NCBI GenBank assembly: GCA_025617745.1 | Contig: CM046861.1 | Coordinates: 18,387,563-18,451,562, forward strand | Source: Heliocidaris erythrogramma | Taxonomy: Eukaryota > Echinodermata > Echinoidea > Camarodonta > Echinometridae | Direction of reading: 5' to 3' | DNA length: 64,000 nt | Shown here: one piece after another, positions 35,187-46,662 of the stretch | How the letters are laid out: each line of letters begins with the position of its first letter | How positions within the stretch are numbered: the first letter of the stretch is position 1 | Notes under the pieces: generated by a model | What the model saw: only the letters and a program-made list of their open reading frames with translations | What the model was told of the DNA's origin: nothing | Database searches by the model: none | Program-made: the position numbers and the translations under genes

Positions 35187-38100
35187 CTGTGTTGAATAGA
35201 GAAACAAACAAAAAAACAATAGGGCATAAACAGGATTTAAAAAAAAAAAAAAAAAAAAAAGAAAACCATATTACAGTCAAAATTGCCTAAGTGGATCATG
35301 ACGGGACTAAGTTAAATGCGTCGACTAAAGCGATTTTCGACTTGTGCGGAAGTCGAAGAAAATCCGACTTACGCGTGTACATTGTATACATGACACGGGG
35401 ACGCAGCAGTGCGGACTGTGGTCGGCGGACTTGCGGTGTGATTGATTAGGAGTTCTCATCACATAATGTACCATGATTTATATTGTGCCGACATTGAGAA
35501 AATAAGAACATACATGTACCCAGGATATTACTTCACACTCCTGTCACAAGTTGGACAATAAAGAATAAAACTAGACACATCCAGTGATTAATTTCAATGT
35601 ATTAAATCCTCCCTTACATCCATTTATATGCATATGGCCGTGAAGGCAATAAAACTGCATGCAGGTACGGCGTAGGTACGGCGTAGGTACGGCGTCCGTC
35701 CGGCCGGCCGGCCGTGCAAACATGACTTAACGCATGACATTTTGTTCTTCACATGAGAGCACGAGAGAGTGCGCGAGAGAGGACACGGAGATCGCGCCAG
35801 CAAGTCGGGGAATTTTTGTAAACAAAATCGGCATGTGGCAGTTTCAACAATGATTGATTTCACATTGCCGTCTAGTTCGACTTGCGCGGTGTAAATTTAA
35901 TGGTTTTTCATGTTATTGTTCTGAGAATTTGATCAATATAGGCGAGTAGTCGACCTACAAAAATCGACTTGTCCAAAGGATTAACACACATAAGTCTATG
36001 AGGATAAATTGAGACTTTTTATTTTCATCGACTTGAGCGACTATTCGACACATGCTATGTCCACTTAAGCGAGGTTGTCTTTACTTGTCATGTGCCTGGC
36101 AGAGAGTTGGTATCATGGGTATTCCTAAAAGTTTAACCCTTTCATGACAGCAATTTTTAAAGTGCTAAATTGATCACATTTTGTTCTTCAAATTGGCAAC
36201 AAAAAATTTCTTTTAGTGCTACATGGTTCTAATAAGGTGTAATGTCTTTGAAAACAATATACATGGTTGGGAATTTTGTCAATAAGTTGAAAAAAATTGC
36301 AAATTTGCTAAAAAAAATAAACCCAAAGATTCTGAACCTCTCAAACGCAGTATGGTCATGCAACAAAAAAGGACATAGTGTGTGCAGAAACTTTTGATCT
36401 TTCTTCTCAAAATGTGGTCAATTGTCTCAAAAGAGTTAACAAATTTGGAATTTCCCTACTAATGCCTTTCTGCTGGGCGTAACAAATTGCTCCCCAAACA
36501 CCATTTCACTGTGAATCAACATTTTGACTCCATAGCTATGCACTCTGCAATCATTTTCCTCAGACTGTGATTGTGAAATCCATTACTTGATATTTTAACC
36601 ACTTAACTGCTATTGGGCTTATTACACATTGATAGCCTGCCCTCTGTGCTACAGCACTTTTTGGGTATTACAGTATTTTCACATTTTTTATGTTTTGGAG
36701 TTTTATCATAAAAATTTGGTTATTTATTGGTTATAACATTAACAATTGTTCTAGCTATTGTTCAAACCCTGTATATCATAACAGCAGTGCTACTGGCATA
36801 AGGGGGCAAATCAATCGGCAGTGCTATCATTCTGAAAGTGCAATAGCCTAAGCACGTACATGTACGTGGCACGCACGGTGAGGTGAGATTGAGAGCACGG
36901 ACATGTACGTGGCACGCAGTCAAGTGGTTAAAGACATTTGAGTTCCAAAAACCTCCCTCATTAACATGAATTATGGTGAATTGAATCAACAGAATTGGTG
37001 CCATTTTGTGATTACAATCCTGGATCTATCTCACTCTTGAACTAAACCCAATTTAATGAAATATCTTTTGGAAGAGAACCAGTGAAAAAAAAATTTATTT
37101 GCTTATGGGAACTCTTTTTGAATTTTCTTTAGTAAGGCAAGATTTCATCACAATTATTTTTTGTTTGTATATTACTCTTTTTTACCAGATCTCTTTTCCA
37201 GTTTTCGAAAGCTTTTGGACCTCTCCGAGCCTAATAAGCCAGTTCGTAATTACAGTCTGCACATGTGCAGATAAAGATCAGTTGTACCGAGTACAATTGA
37301 CCTTTATACACTGTCATTTTGTGCGCACTATGAGGTGCGCACTGGTATGATTTTACATGTTAAACAAGTAGCGTGTCCACCAAAAACAAATGCATGTGCG
37401 CGTACAAATTGGGGTCATTTGTACCATGAACTAATTACGAACTGGCTTATTGCTCACAACTACCGTGGATAGTTTCACAGCAACTGTCAAATAATCCATG
37501 AGATTAAGAAAGATGAGGCTGAACACATAATTGGTCAAATGTTTGATTACCTTGCCAAAGCTGTCGATAAAGAAGATTTCAATGAATGGGATACCGTCCA
37601 CTGAGTATCCAGTGATGGTTGCTTGCATCATTCCAATACTCTGAGCTAGCTGCTCAATGAAGATTCTACACGACTCACTGAAGTCGGCTTCACCTGTAAG
37701 ACAGAGAGAGAAAGAGAGAGACAGACAGACATGAAATAGTATCGGGGTAGTGTGCAGTTTAGCAATTGTCCAATTTTCATATAAAAAACTCCACTTTATA
37801 AACAATTATCGAAATTCTACATACATGGCCAGTATAATCCTAGTCTAAGCTTCATTTTCGTACGCGTACGATTATTATGCGCGTGTCACAACTCTCTCTA
37901 TCAACGCGATCTGGCATGTTCCTTTTTCAATTTTACATGTGACCTGAATGTGCCATTTTTTCTGTGATTCTAACGAACGATAATTATTCTTCCGATTGGT
38001 AGCTTAGTTGCATGAATATTTCTTTCCTCAAATTTTGGAGGGGGTTCCCTTCATAGTTTCTTCCATGTCTTATATTTTTTAATTGAGGGGCTTGTTGACC

Positions 38101-41100
38101 ATTGCTTCTGATATTTGACCTACGTTTTTTTCTTCGTCCTTCCCTCTTATGGTAGGCCTACTTTAAAAAAAAAATTATTATTCCTTCTCTTAATATTTCT
38201 TAATTCTGAAGTACTCTAGCAATCAATATATTTGTGCCTTAAATTTTTTAAAGACCTGAAAGCTTTCATATTTCTTTTCATTTTATATTTCTTCTCAGAC
38301 TCTTTTTTTGGAGGGGGGTGATTTTTCTGGGGGGGGTTGTTTTTTTTTTAGTTCTTTGAACGCCGAGTTTCCATTCCGAAGTAAATTTCGTTGATTTGTT
38401 TCATTAATTTTTATATCATTACACCGGATTAGAAATGCAAACCAGCAATGATATATTATGTTCTGTCCCTGCCCCTAAATATTCATCTCGCTCCCTCACT
38501 CACGCGCTCTTTTCCTCTCTCTCTCTTCCAAGCTCTCCTGCATGCTGATAGTTTCCCTAGTGTGCTAGTACATCACAATGAGGTGTGCGCTATTAACAAC
38601 ACATTAATGACACACACATACCCCCACAAGCATACACACACTGTACTGATAAAGGAACTATGTTTATTATGTACACCCACGAAGTAGGCCTACATATCAT
38701 ACTGGCTTCGTTTTGCGGAGCCGAGTAGCGTCGCTGATATGACTGGAAGTTCAAACTTTCACTCATTCTGGGGCCGATTCCGAGGATCGTATGTACTATC
38801 ACACGACAGAATCGACTTGGGGGCCCATTCCAAGGCTCTTTATGTTTAATCAAACAACAGAATCGACTATCGGAACCGCAAAACCGCCGGGCATGAGTAC
38901 TCGACTCTGGACATCACCGAGTCGACTCCTCAGTTCTCGGAACGGGAGTGGAGTAGAATCAATTACTCGACTCTCGCTCCCAAGTCTACCAAGTACATAA
39001 TATATTGTCAAGACCATAGAATCCTAGCACTGTGAATGGCTGGCAAGGCCACCCTGCAAGATTACGGCGCAATATTTGAAACCACATACCACCTGTTAGG
39101 TGAACTCTTGACCTCTTGTGCAAACATGTTGATCTATCTTGGGGAAAGGGCTTGAGTAGTAACAATCAAAATGCTGGAATCAACTGTTTGAAGGACACAA
39201 TGTGTACTTCGGTTACATTTTGCTGGATCCTGACCCTGTCATTAAGTGTGCATTCATATTATTTCATTATTTGTAAAGTATAGAAACAGTCAACCTCGCC
39301 TAAGTCGATCATGACAGGGCTGAGTGAAATGCGTCGGCTTAGGCGATTTTTGACTCGTGCGGAAGTAAATCCGACTCACGTGTGTATACATGACACAGGG
39401 ACGCCGCTCGGCGGACTGTGGCCGGTGGCCCGGCGGCTTGATCGATTGGGAGTTCTCATCACATAATAATGTACCATGATTTATATTGTGCCGACATCAA
39501 GAAAATAAGAACATACATGTACTGTACCTTTCATGAACCCAGTATATTACTTCACACTCCTGTTACAAGTTAAACAATAAAGAATAAAACCAGACACGTC
39601 CAGTGATTAATTCAAATGTATTAAATCCTCCCTACATTTATATGCATATGGCTGTGAAGGCAATAAAACTGCATGCAGGTAGGGCGTCCGTCCGGCCGTG
39701 CAAACATGACTTAGCACGTGACATTTTCTTCTTCACATTAGAGCGCGCGAGAGTGGGCGCGGGGATCGCGACAAGCAAGTCGGGGAATTTTTGTAAACAA
39801 AATCGGCGTGTGGCAGTTTCGAAAATGATTGATTTCACATCGCCGTCTAGTTCGACTTGCGCGGTGTAAATTACGTTTTTTCATTGGATTGTTCTGAGAA
39901 TTTTATCGATTTAGGCGAGTATTCGACCTACAAAAATCGACTTGTACAAAGGATTAACACACGTAAGTCTATGAGGATAAATTGGGACTTTTTATTTTCG
40001 ACTTGAGCGACTATTCGACACATGCGACGTCGACTTCAGCGAGGTTGACTATATTGCCCTTCACACTCATGTAAAATTCAACCTGGCTCATAATAAAACT
40101 ATGTGAGTTTTTTACAGGTTTACTTTTCGTTTCATTTCCATTTTCTGGTCATAAAATAACATTATTTTTCACCGACTTTGTAACATTTTTCATATACAAA
40201 TAAAGTATGTCATGAATCTCTAATTCCTCCTCTTTTATGTGATGTGTAAATCATGACAAACGGTAAATGTTAACTAGTCCATTCAACCATTTGGACATTA
40301 GATATTCCTGGGGATTCCTGCTCATTATGTATTCAGAGACTGACCCCGTCAAGCCAAACTGGAAACAAAATAGAGCACTTTTGGGGGACCTGCAGTTTGA
40401 CTGATCTTCTCCAAAAATTCTCCAAGAGTTGATAAGTTTGTAATATCAAGCTTGCATACCCGGGAGAGGAGCGATATTGCTCATGTAGCACTCCGTAGCC
40501 TGGAAGGGAAGCCCAAGGAAGTCGGATCTGATCTGTCTCAGAGCATAGGCCTCTATCCTAGCATAGCCTCCATAGTCTAGAAATCGCACGTCGACCTCGT
40601 CGGTCTCATGGCTGACCTCGACGACCTGGGCTCGATACCAGCCCTCCATCACAGGAGCAGCACAGATGACACCATCTAAGGAGAAGAAGATACAGAGACA
40701 GAAAGGATTATGCATCAGTGTGTGCTGTTTTTAAAGCAAGAGCAAATAAAAACTTATGGATCAGAAACAACAGAACTAGTGACTACTAAGTCCTATTCAA
40801 GTGACTTAGTAATATCCTTAGCACATCAACATAGTTGGAACATGGGACCTTACCATTCACACACCTCTTCTATACCAACAGACATCATACCCCTTTATTT
40901 ACTCCAATATTTTAATGCAATAGTTTGATCATTTCATTGAGAGATACTCTTAATATATGAACCTGTTAAACAATTGAGGTCAAAGGAAAAGGATATCTTT
41001 TGCCTTCAGTTAAAACAAAATGGGGTGAACTATGATTGAGTACGGGGCAATGTTTCATACAATATAAAAAATGCTGGATCCTTTGGAAAATTAAAACCTT

Positions 41101-43334
41101 CACTTTAAATATGTACCAATTAATTCAGTTGACTGGTATACAGGCATAATATACCCCTGCTAGTTTCTTGCAGCATTTTTTTCTTTTTGCTTTTGTTTTC
41201 CTTTTTTTTTTTAAAGGATTGGACTGTTCCTCAAAGGTATGATGCACAAAACAAAAATTGTTCCACCATATTATTTTTATTCATTCCAGTCATAATTTTG
41301 TTCAGGGCAACTTACTCTCAATGGGTCTTGGAAGCTGGGGTGTCATATCAGCTTGCTGGTAGATCTGTGTCATCAAGTTATCCTGTATGTTAAGACCTTG
41401 GTAAGTCTGATGCACAGGTTGCTGGATGAAGATATGGCCTCCGGACACCACACTTGAGATGAGAATGTTGTTCGGTGTCTCTTCTGGTAAGTGGAGCTAT
41501 AAGATCAAACAAGAAAAGATGTTATCATTAATGTTGGTAGATCCGAGTCATCAAACATCGAGACCTTGGCAAGTCTGGTGCATGGGTTGCTGGATGAAGT
41601 CCCATATGTTACCGACCACATCTAAGATTTTAGCATATCTGAGTACTGTATCCAGCTGACAGCCCTACTAGAGCTAGGATCAGACAAAATATCATTAAAA
41701 ATGATATATTTTTTAGTAATGCAATTCCATAATACATGGTAACAAATGGAACATACCTTGGACTTCCCCAACAATATTACTAACCTTGCTGCTTACAACT
41801 TTGCCTGTCCACACTATGCATTCAGAATGTAGTCTACTCTTAACCTAGCTTTAACATGGCCAACTGCTGATTTGTGGTGCAATATAGGCACTGATTGGAT
41901 TAGTGTCTTACAAGCTGGGGTTTTGTGTCATTTTCTCAGGGATCAGCCACTGCTGACTAAAGGCAACCACAGAACTGCTTACCATGTTCAAGCTAGCAAA
42001 TTTCAACTTTCGTTTGAAATCTTGACCGGATGGACAGGTTAGTATCGCAATTCTGCCATTTTCTGTCATCCTTTGAAAGGATCAAACGTTCCCACAAAAA
42101 GAACCCCATTACAATTCGCAACATTTTTTTAATAATCAAGTCTCTTTTGAAAGCATCTTGACAGGTAGGTACTCTACTTCTGTTCAGTTAAGTAGGAGGG
42201 TAATGTGTGGTACACTAGCAGATTCTGAATGATTTTGTATGCTAACCTGTGTCATATCTGGTGTTTTAGGGTTAGACTTTTTCTGTTGCTGTGTGTTGGC
42301 TCGTCTGCTAAGGTCCACACTGGGGAACTTCCTCTTCATATAGGCCAAAGCTCCATCCACCTCTCCTCTCAAGCCTGAAGTAGGATGAATAAGAAGAAAG
42401 AAAAAAAGGGGTCACAACTAGCTTCCATCACAGGATGAGCTTACCTTGAGGCATGTTCATATAATTCTGCCAAAATAAAACATTTTTCATACATACCGAG
42501 TTTCACATTTGGGTATCTTATGCAGAGGACCTGTGTTGCACAAAGATGCTTTTTCATCCAAACTTGCCATTTATTTACATGTAAAAAAATAATAAATGCA
42601 GTTATCTGCTGCACATGTGAATGAGGCTTTAATCATGACTTAAAGAACATTTATCAAGCCTGGCAAAATAAATGCTACGAACACTGCCAAGCTTTTAACA
42701 TGGAATTCATATTCTTCTAATCCTAGGAATCTTTACTTCCAAAATGGATGCTTTGTAGGCTGTTTTATGTCAGGTTGGAAGAACATCATAGTAGAAACGT
42801 CCCCAGAACAGGATTGTTTTTCAAATGCCCTCATATTCGAAATATGACAAGAAATAGTTGGTTCGGGCCAAACATTCATATATATGTGTGTGCAGTCCCA
42901 TATAACCATTTCTAAGTATAGTGCATGTGCTTTTCAGCAAGATTGGGTCAATTTCTTATCATTTCGATGATTCCAAAACCTGTATACACCAATTCTTGTG
43001 TAGACGTGATCAACTTTTCCCCATTGCTTTGAGACAGTTTGTTTCACAATGTAATCACAATGTAATCACAATGTAATCACAGGACCAGAACTCAACTTTA
43101 TTTTTAAGATTTGAAGTCCTAGACATAAGAAGCCAACAATTAACTCTTTCCTGTGGGAACATGGAATTAGTGTCGGTAGAAAAAAAGAACCCTAATTTGT
43201 GGCATGTCTCTAGTTTAGTGTTGAAACATCCAATCAGTGAAGTTTATGTGTGCATACTTTATCAATGACTCTGTAACTGTTGATCCAGATACACTTGATT
43301 TCAAAAGTGAAATATCTTTCAAGTTATATGAGTC

Positions 43335-43374
<40 letters not shown>

Positions 43375-46300
43375 ACTCACGTATATTGGGTATACGGGGA
43401 CGTGCCGCTGGAAAGGATGACTTTTTGAAGAAAGATCCTTAGACATGGGTCCCCTTTTCATTAAAAAGATCCTTAGACATGGGTCCCATTTTCCCCAAAA
43501 AAATGTTGTCCCTACCCCCCCCCCCCTCCCCCCCCACTGAGCGACTTTTTGAGAAGCTGGCAAGACCCCCCAAAAAACACGGGTCTACCTTTTTCACAAA
43601 AAATCCTTAGACATGGGTGCCTATTTACAGCAAAAGGACCCTTGGATATGGGCATGGGTCTGGAGTTCTCAGCCGCACACCCCGTCGGATTATAATCTGA
43701 GTACCAAACTTTTTGGGGGCTAATGGAAATGCACCTCCTGGAATCTCTTTTGTTTACCTTCGACAACACAGATCTGATGTGTGGTGCTGTAGGGGACATT
43801 CTTCAGTATGACCTTGGCTCCTGTCTTGTCCTTAAGCTCACGAATGTTCTTTCCCTGCAAATAGAAGAAAAGGTGGTGTAAAGACTCCATTCAATCCTTA
43901 CAGATATTACAATATTACAATATGATTGTATCCCCGGCACTGGCAGCGCTTTGGAGGGACAAAGAACCTCCCCCCTCCTCTCCCTCAAAGAAAAGGATGG
44001 CGTAGAGATTGCTGCCAGTGGCCCGGACTATTGTCAACACTAGGAGCAGCATCACCAAAACAATGTGTGTAAATTAGAGTATAATGCCTCTCTATAGAAA
44101 ATTCGAAAGAAATCTGTCAAGAAATGTGACCTCAGAGCGCACACAAGATATCCACTAAATATGACCTTTGACCCTATGAAAGCCGGAACACTGGGGGCAG
44201 CAACACCAAAAACTGTACAGGTCTAGATTAATCTATGATGGACCTCCATACAAAATCTGAAGAAATCAGTCAACATATGTGTCCTCCAGAAGGCAAGCAA
44301 CCAAAATATGATATTTGACCCTATAAAAAGAGGAACAATGGGGGCAGCATCTGTAAACACTAATGATGTGTAGATTTCACTAAGACACACCTCCCTATAA
44401 AATTTGAAAGAAATCCGTCAAGAAATGTGAAAGTTAGAACGCACAAAAGACATGACTTTTGACTCTATAAAGGACGGAACAATGAGGGTAGCATCACCAA
44501 AAAGGAAAGATATGGAGATTATACTAAGTTATATCTCCATACAAACTTTGAAAGAAATCCATTTGGCCTGCAAAGTGCACTCACGCAATCCTTTGACCTT
44601 TGACCCTATAAAACACTGGTGGCAGCATCACCAAAAACTATAGGTTTTTAGATTACACCAAGAGACACCTTCATGCAAAATTTGAACGGAATCCGTCAAG
44701 TAATGTGACTGCCAGAGTGCACACAAGAGTGCACACAAGTCATCTATCAAAATATGACATTTGACCCAATAAAAGACGGAACACTGGAGGCAGCATCACC
44801 AAAATCTATAGTTTTCTATATTATACCAAGAGACACCTTCATGCAAAATTTGAACAAAAATCTGTTGAGAAATGTGACCGCTAGAGCACACACAATCTAT
44901 CAAAAAAAATATGGCCTTTTACCCTATAAAAGACGGAACACTGGGGCAGCATCACCAGAAATTATAGGTGTCTAGATTTTACCAAGATACACCTCCATAC
45001 AAAGTTTGAAAGAAATCTGTTGAGAAATGTGACCGCTAGAGCGCACACAAGAAAGTGACGCGGCAGCTGCGGAACGCTGCTGAATCCGGCAGAATGCCGG
45101 AGGATACAATAAATGGACAAATACTTGATGCTGAATTAGATTGAACAGGAGGAAAGGCAAATATATGGAGGCACGATGGCTCAGTGGTATATCAGTGGTC
45201 TTGTAACTGGAGGACCCGGGTTTGAAACCAAGTGCATGTGCTAGTGCCCTTTGGTAAGGCATTAATCCTCATTACCAAGGAGAGGACTTAAAGCCGTCGG
45301 TCCCCTGGTTGCTTACTTACATGTACAAACATACACATGCTTCTTAAGCAGTCGGGTAAAATACACCATCACACCAACCAAACCAGCCAACCAATACATT
45401 CCTCCATAAATTTGCCGTATGTCACATTATGCTAGTTGTCAATGAAATGGATGGAAATTTTGATAGAAAATCGACATGGACAACCAGGACAAATATATTT
45501 GCTTGCATAAAATCTAAACGTAGCCAATAACATATTTCTGAGGATATTTTCATGTATAATCTAATAAAGTTGGGTCATCTCCAGCATCAAAGAAATATAA
45601 AAACACAGCAAAATTGTTGAGAGGGAAGAGAAGTCTTCAACAATGCTCTTGCATTCCGTTCCATAATATACTAACAACTGGATTTACAGATCATAACACT
45701 TTTTTATACGACAACCACATACATGTATACTGTGATAAACTATGGCGGTTTACCACAGGGTTTTTTAAAGTGTAATGCGCTTAACATCTGTTTATCTTAT
45801 AACACACAGATTAGCTTACTTGCTAACATTTGGAATTCAGCAAACGAAACGCACATTGGCAGGGGGTCCAATAACTCCAGGGAGCTCCACCGCCAACGCC
45901 ACCGCCGCCGCCACCTCCGCCACCACCGGCGGTGGGACTCCCTGGAGTAAACGTTCCGTATTTATGGTTCTAAAGACTTAAAATACGGGGCGGTTCCGTT
46001 AAAAACGGAACGGTTGGCATGTATGGATAAGTGAGCATGCATAGGATTTTTGTTGCACGTACCAATATTTTTGTATGCCCATTTGCCATTCATTTACACT
46101 TTAATAAAACCTGCTGTGATGTATGGTGGCTTATGTGAACGAGCCTTTAAAGTAGCATAACAGAAGAGCTACATGAATTCAACCAAAGTAATATATGATT
46201 TCCATTTAAATTTCCCTGCAACATAGATTCATTTCCGTACATACCGACCAGTAGTCTACTACTCACCGACTTGCCAATGAGTCTGCCACAGAGCTTGGAA

Positions 46301-46462
46301 GGGAACTCAAACTGATACATGACTGGTCCTTCCTTGACACCCAGTGCCTGTGAGACGGCAGCGGGGCTAGCACTAGCCCCAGAGTCTCTTGAACCATGTC
46401 CGCTGTCTATCGATGACCCCTCGCTGTTCACTTCAGAGTTCACATCACATCCGGTTGAGTTA
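35043..46462 (-). CDS. AKAP1: AKAP1: A-kinase anchor protein 1, KH plus Tudor region (C-terminal seven exons)
   Basis: Seven - strand exons, 46462-46267, 43854-43758, 42374-42247, 41496-41316, 40675-40460, 37693-37551 and 35186-35043, join with consistent phases and GT-AG borders into about 367 codons ending in TAG. A Ser/Asp-rich linker (SIDSGHGSRDSG) precedes a KH domain with an intact GKSG loop, then a Tudor domain with VICAAP...WYRAQVV, FLDYGGY and LRQIRSDFLGLPFQA, which closely resembles AKAP1 rather than the two-KH protein TDRKH. In the known family, AKAP1 sits on the outer mitochondrial membrane, tethers PKA and binds mRNA. The exons encoding the mitochondrial anchor and RII-binding helix are 5' of 46462 and not securely found. 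Introns hold transposons, a tandem array and a SINE; two exons have decayed copies beside them. Confidence 0.9.
35274..36081 (+). mobile_element. CAGTCAACCTCGC-type element (Tc1/mariner-pogo-like), copy 1
   Basis: Shares its length and order of segments with 39287-40050 (direct orientation). The left end CAGTCAAAATTGCC is diverged and the right end is GAGGTTGTC. TA precedes the left end. It contains GC-rich repeats (GGCCGGCCGGCC near 35700) and a small ORF conserved with copy 2 but without a transposase motif. It lies in the last AKAP1 intron. Confidence 0.7.
36095..36594. other. AKAP1 intron sequence with one piggyBac-like end
   Basis: TTAACCCTTTCATGACAGC at about 36133 resembles a piggyBac-type terminus, but no matching second end was found. 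Nothing else is recognised. Confidence 0.4.
36599..36927. mobile_element. piggyBac-like nonautonomous element
   Basis: TTAA at 36595-36598 and 36928-36931 flanks the inverted ends CCACTTAACTGC and GCAGTCAAGTGG. The interior includes two copies of CATGTACGTGGCACGC, one within a palindrome (CACGTACATGTACGTG). TTAA plus a CCMYTT start fits piggyBac. Confidence 0.65.
37233..37451. mobile_element. 219-bp element with 20-bp perfect inverted ends
   Basis: AATAAGCCAGTTCGTAATTA at 37233-37252 is exactly mirrored at 37432-37451. The interior has short palindromes (GTGCGCAC-rich). It lies about 100 bp 3' of an AKAP1 exon, in the intron. No target duplication is evident. Confidence 0.75.
37551..37693 (-). 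CDS. AKAP1: AKAP1 exon: C-terminal part of extended Tudor domain
   Basis: 143-nt exon encoding GEADFSESCRIFIEQLAQSI then MMQATITGYSVDGIPFIEIF and FIDSFGK. Acceptor after a CT-rich tract ending TTACAG; donor GTAATC. Confidence 0.88.
38690..39000. repeat. Degenerate CGACTC/GAATCGACT-rich block
   Basis: About 300 bp with repeated GAATCGACT, GAGTCGACT, ACTCGACTC and GATTCCGAGG motifs in both orientations, more GC-rich than its surroundings. It looks like a decayed tandem or foldback arm. No coding potential is recognised. Confidence 0.45.
39287..40050 (+). mobile_element. CAGTCAACCTCGC-type element, copy 2
   Basis: Left end CAGTCAACCTCGCCTAAGTC and right end GCGAGGTTGACT are inverted repeats. 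It is similar throughout to 35274-36081. It lies in the AKAP1 intron between 40460 and 37693. Confidence 0.75.
40460..40675 (-). CDS. AKAP1: AKAP1 exon: Tudor core
   Basis: 216-nt exon encoding NGVICAAPVMEGWYRAQVVE, the cage segment VRFLDYGGY, and LRQIRSDFLGLPFQATE, ending APLPG with a split codon. Aromatic residues typical of a Tudor ligand cage are present. Donor GTATGC. Confidence 0.92.
41316..41496 (-). CDS. AKAP1: AKAP1 exon: start of extended Tudor domain
   Basis: 181-nt exon encoding LHLPEETPNNILISSVVSGG, HIFIQQPVHQTYQGL and on to PRPIE. The acceptor was placed at TTGATCTTATAG because it keeps phase 0 with the previous exon and has a good polypyrimidine tract. Donor GTAAGT. A decayed copy of part of this exon lies just upstream. 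Confidence 0.85.
41534..41626 (-). pseudogene. Decayed duplicate of an AKAP1 exon (Tudor start)
   Basis: About 90 bp lying 38 bp 5' of the functional exon 41496-41316 can be aligned to it. The - strand reads FIQQPMHQTCQGLDV then a stop, against FIQQPVHQTYQGLNI in the real exon. The start and end of the exon and its splice sites are not preserved. Confidence 0.7.
42247..42374 (-). CDS. AKAP1: AKAP1 exon: end of KH and inter-domain linker
   Basis: 128-nt exon encoding LRGEVDGALAYMKRKFPSVD then a Gln/Lys-rich linker ending KTPDMTQ. Acceptor TACTTCAG; donor GTTAGC. Confidence 0.85.
42745..43125 (+). repeat. ~310-bp dispersed repeat, copy 1
   Basis: Matches 56357-56642 and 60852-61640 in the same orientation (shared AGTAGAAA.GTCCCC, TATTCGAAATATGA, TGTGTGCAGTCCCAT, CATTGCTTTGAGACAG). 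It has a triplicated AATGTAATCAC near its 3' end. The family is unidentified. Confidence 0.75.
43337..43712. repeat. 37-bp poly-G followed by 'CTTAGACATGGGTCC' minisatellite
   Basis: G at 43337-43373, then several ~30-50 bp degenerate units around GATCCTTAGACATGGGTCCC (about 43430, 43470, 43605, 43640) with a second C-rich run at 43515-43537. It ends less than 50 bp from an AKAP1 exon. Confidence 0.85.
43758..43854 (-). CDS. AKAP1: AKAP1 exon: second half of KH domain
   Basis: 97-nt exon encoding GKNIRELKDKTGAKVILKNV through HQICVVE, ending with a split Gly codon. Acceptor TTTGCAG; donor GTAAAC. A poly-G tract and minisatellite lie directly 3' of it (43337-43712). Confidence 0.88.
44030..45055 (+). 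repeat. ~147-bp tandem array, about seven units
   Basis: Each unit contains TTTGACCCTATAAAAGACGG, AACACTGGGGGCAGCATCACC, TACAAAATTTGAAAGAAATC and CGTCAAGAAATGTGACC. Starts of GCAGCATCACC recur near 44046, 44195, 44342, 44487, 44623, 44790 and 44945. It lies in an AKAP1 intron, and some units carry TGACCTTTGACC. Confidence 0.85.
45166..45400 (+). repeat. tRNA-derived SINE
   Basis: GGAGGCACGATGGCTCAGTGG (A-box like) and CCCGGGTTTGAAACC (B-box like) are spaced as in a tRNA head. A body containing GGTAAGGCATTAATCCTCAT and AAGCCGTCGGTCCCCTGG follows. It is in the sense direction opposite to AKAP1. Confidence 0.65.
45874..45948. repeat. Palindrome with CTCCAGGGAG arms and CCG-rich loop
   Basis: ACTCCAGGGAGCTCCACCGCC pairs with GGCGGTGGGACTCCCTGGAGT around a CCGCCGCCACC loop. 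The arms match those of the palindrome at 5064-5107. No clear target duplication. Confidence 0.65.
46267..46462 (-). CDS. AKAP1: AKAP1 exon: linker and first half of KH domain
   Basis: Acceptor GATTGCAG precedes the exon, which starts with the last base of a split codon. It encodes NSTGCDVNSEV through FEFPSKLCGRLIGKS, and the donor is GTGAGT. The GXXG loop of the KH domain is split by the intron between S and G. Confidence 0.88.
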
Positions 46463-46537
46463 CTGCAATCATGAAAAATGAAACAAAATATTCAATCAGT
46501 AATCTAATTGAATTTTTTATTATAATAACTATTGTTC

Positions 46538-46660
46538 TGGACTCTGGGGCTAGCACAAGCCCAAGAATCTCTTGATCTATGACCACTATCATCGATGAGC
46601 CCTTGCTGTTCACTTCTTACTTCCAAGCTGACATCACATCCAGTTGTGATACCGTAATGC
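46538..46660 (-). pseudogene. Decayed duplicate of the AKAP1 linker/KH exon
   Basis: About 120 bp lying 75 bp 5' of exon 46462-46267 aligns with its first part. The - strand still reads SLEVRSEQQGLIDDSGHRSR DSWACASP against NSEVNSEGSSIDSGHGSRDS GASASP. The acceptor AG is lost (GCATTACGG in place of GATTGCAG), and the KH-coding part is absent. Confidence 0.75.
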
Positions 46661-46662
46661 AG

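Noticed and set aside
35624-35863. Conserved ORF in two CAGTCAACCTCGC elements as a transposase
   Set aside because: The two ORFs are similar only because the elements are copies; they are under 80 residues with no DDE/DDD or helix-turn-helix features.
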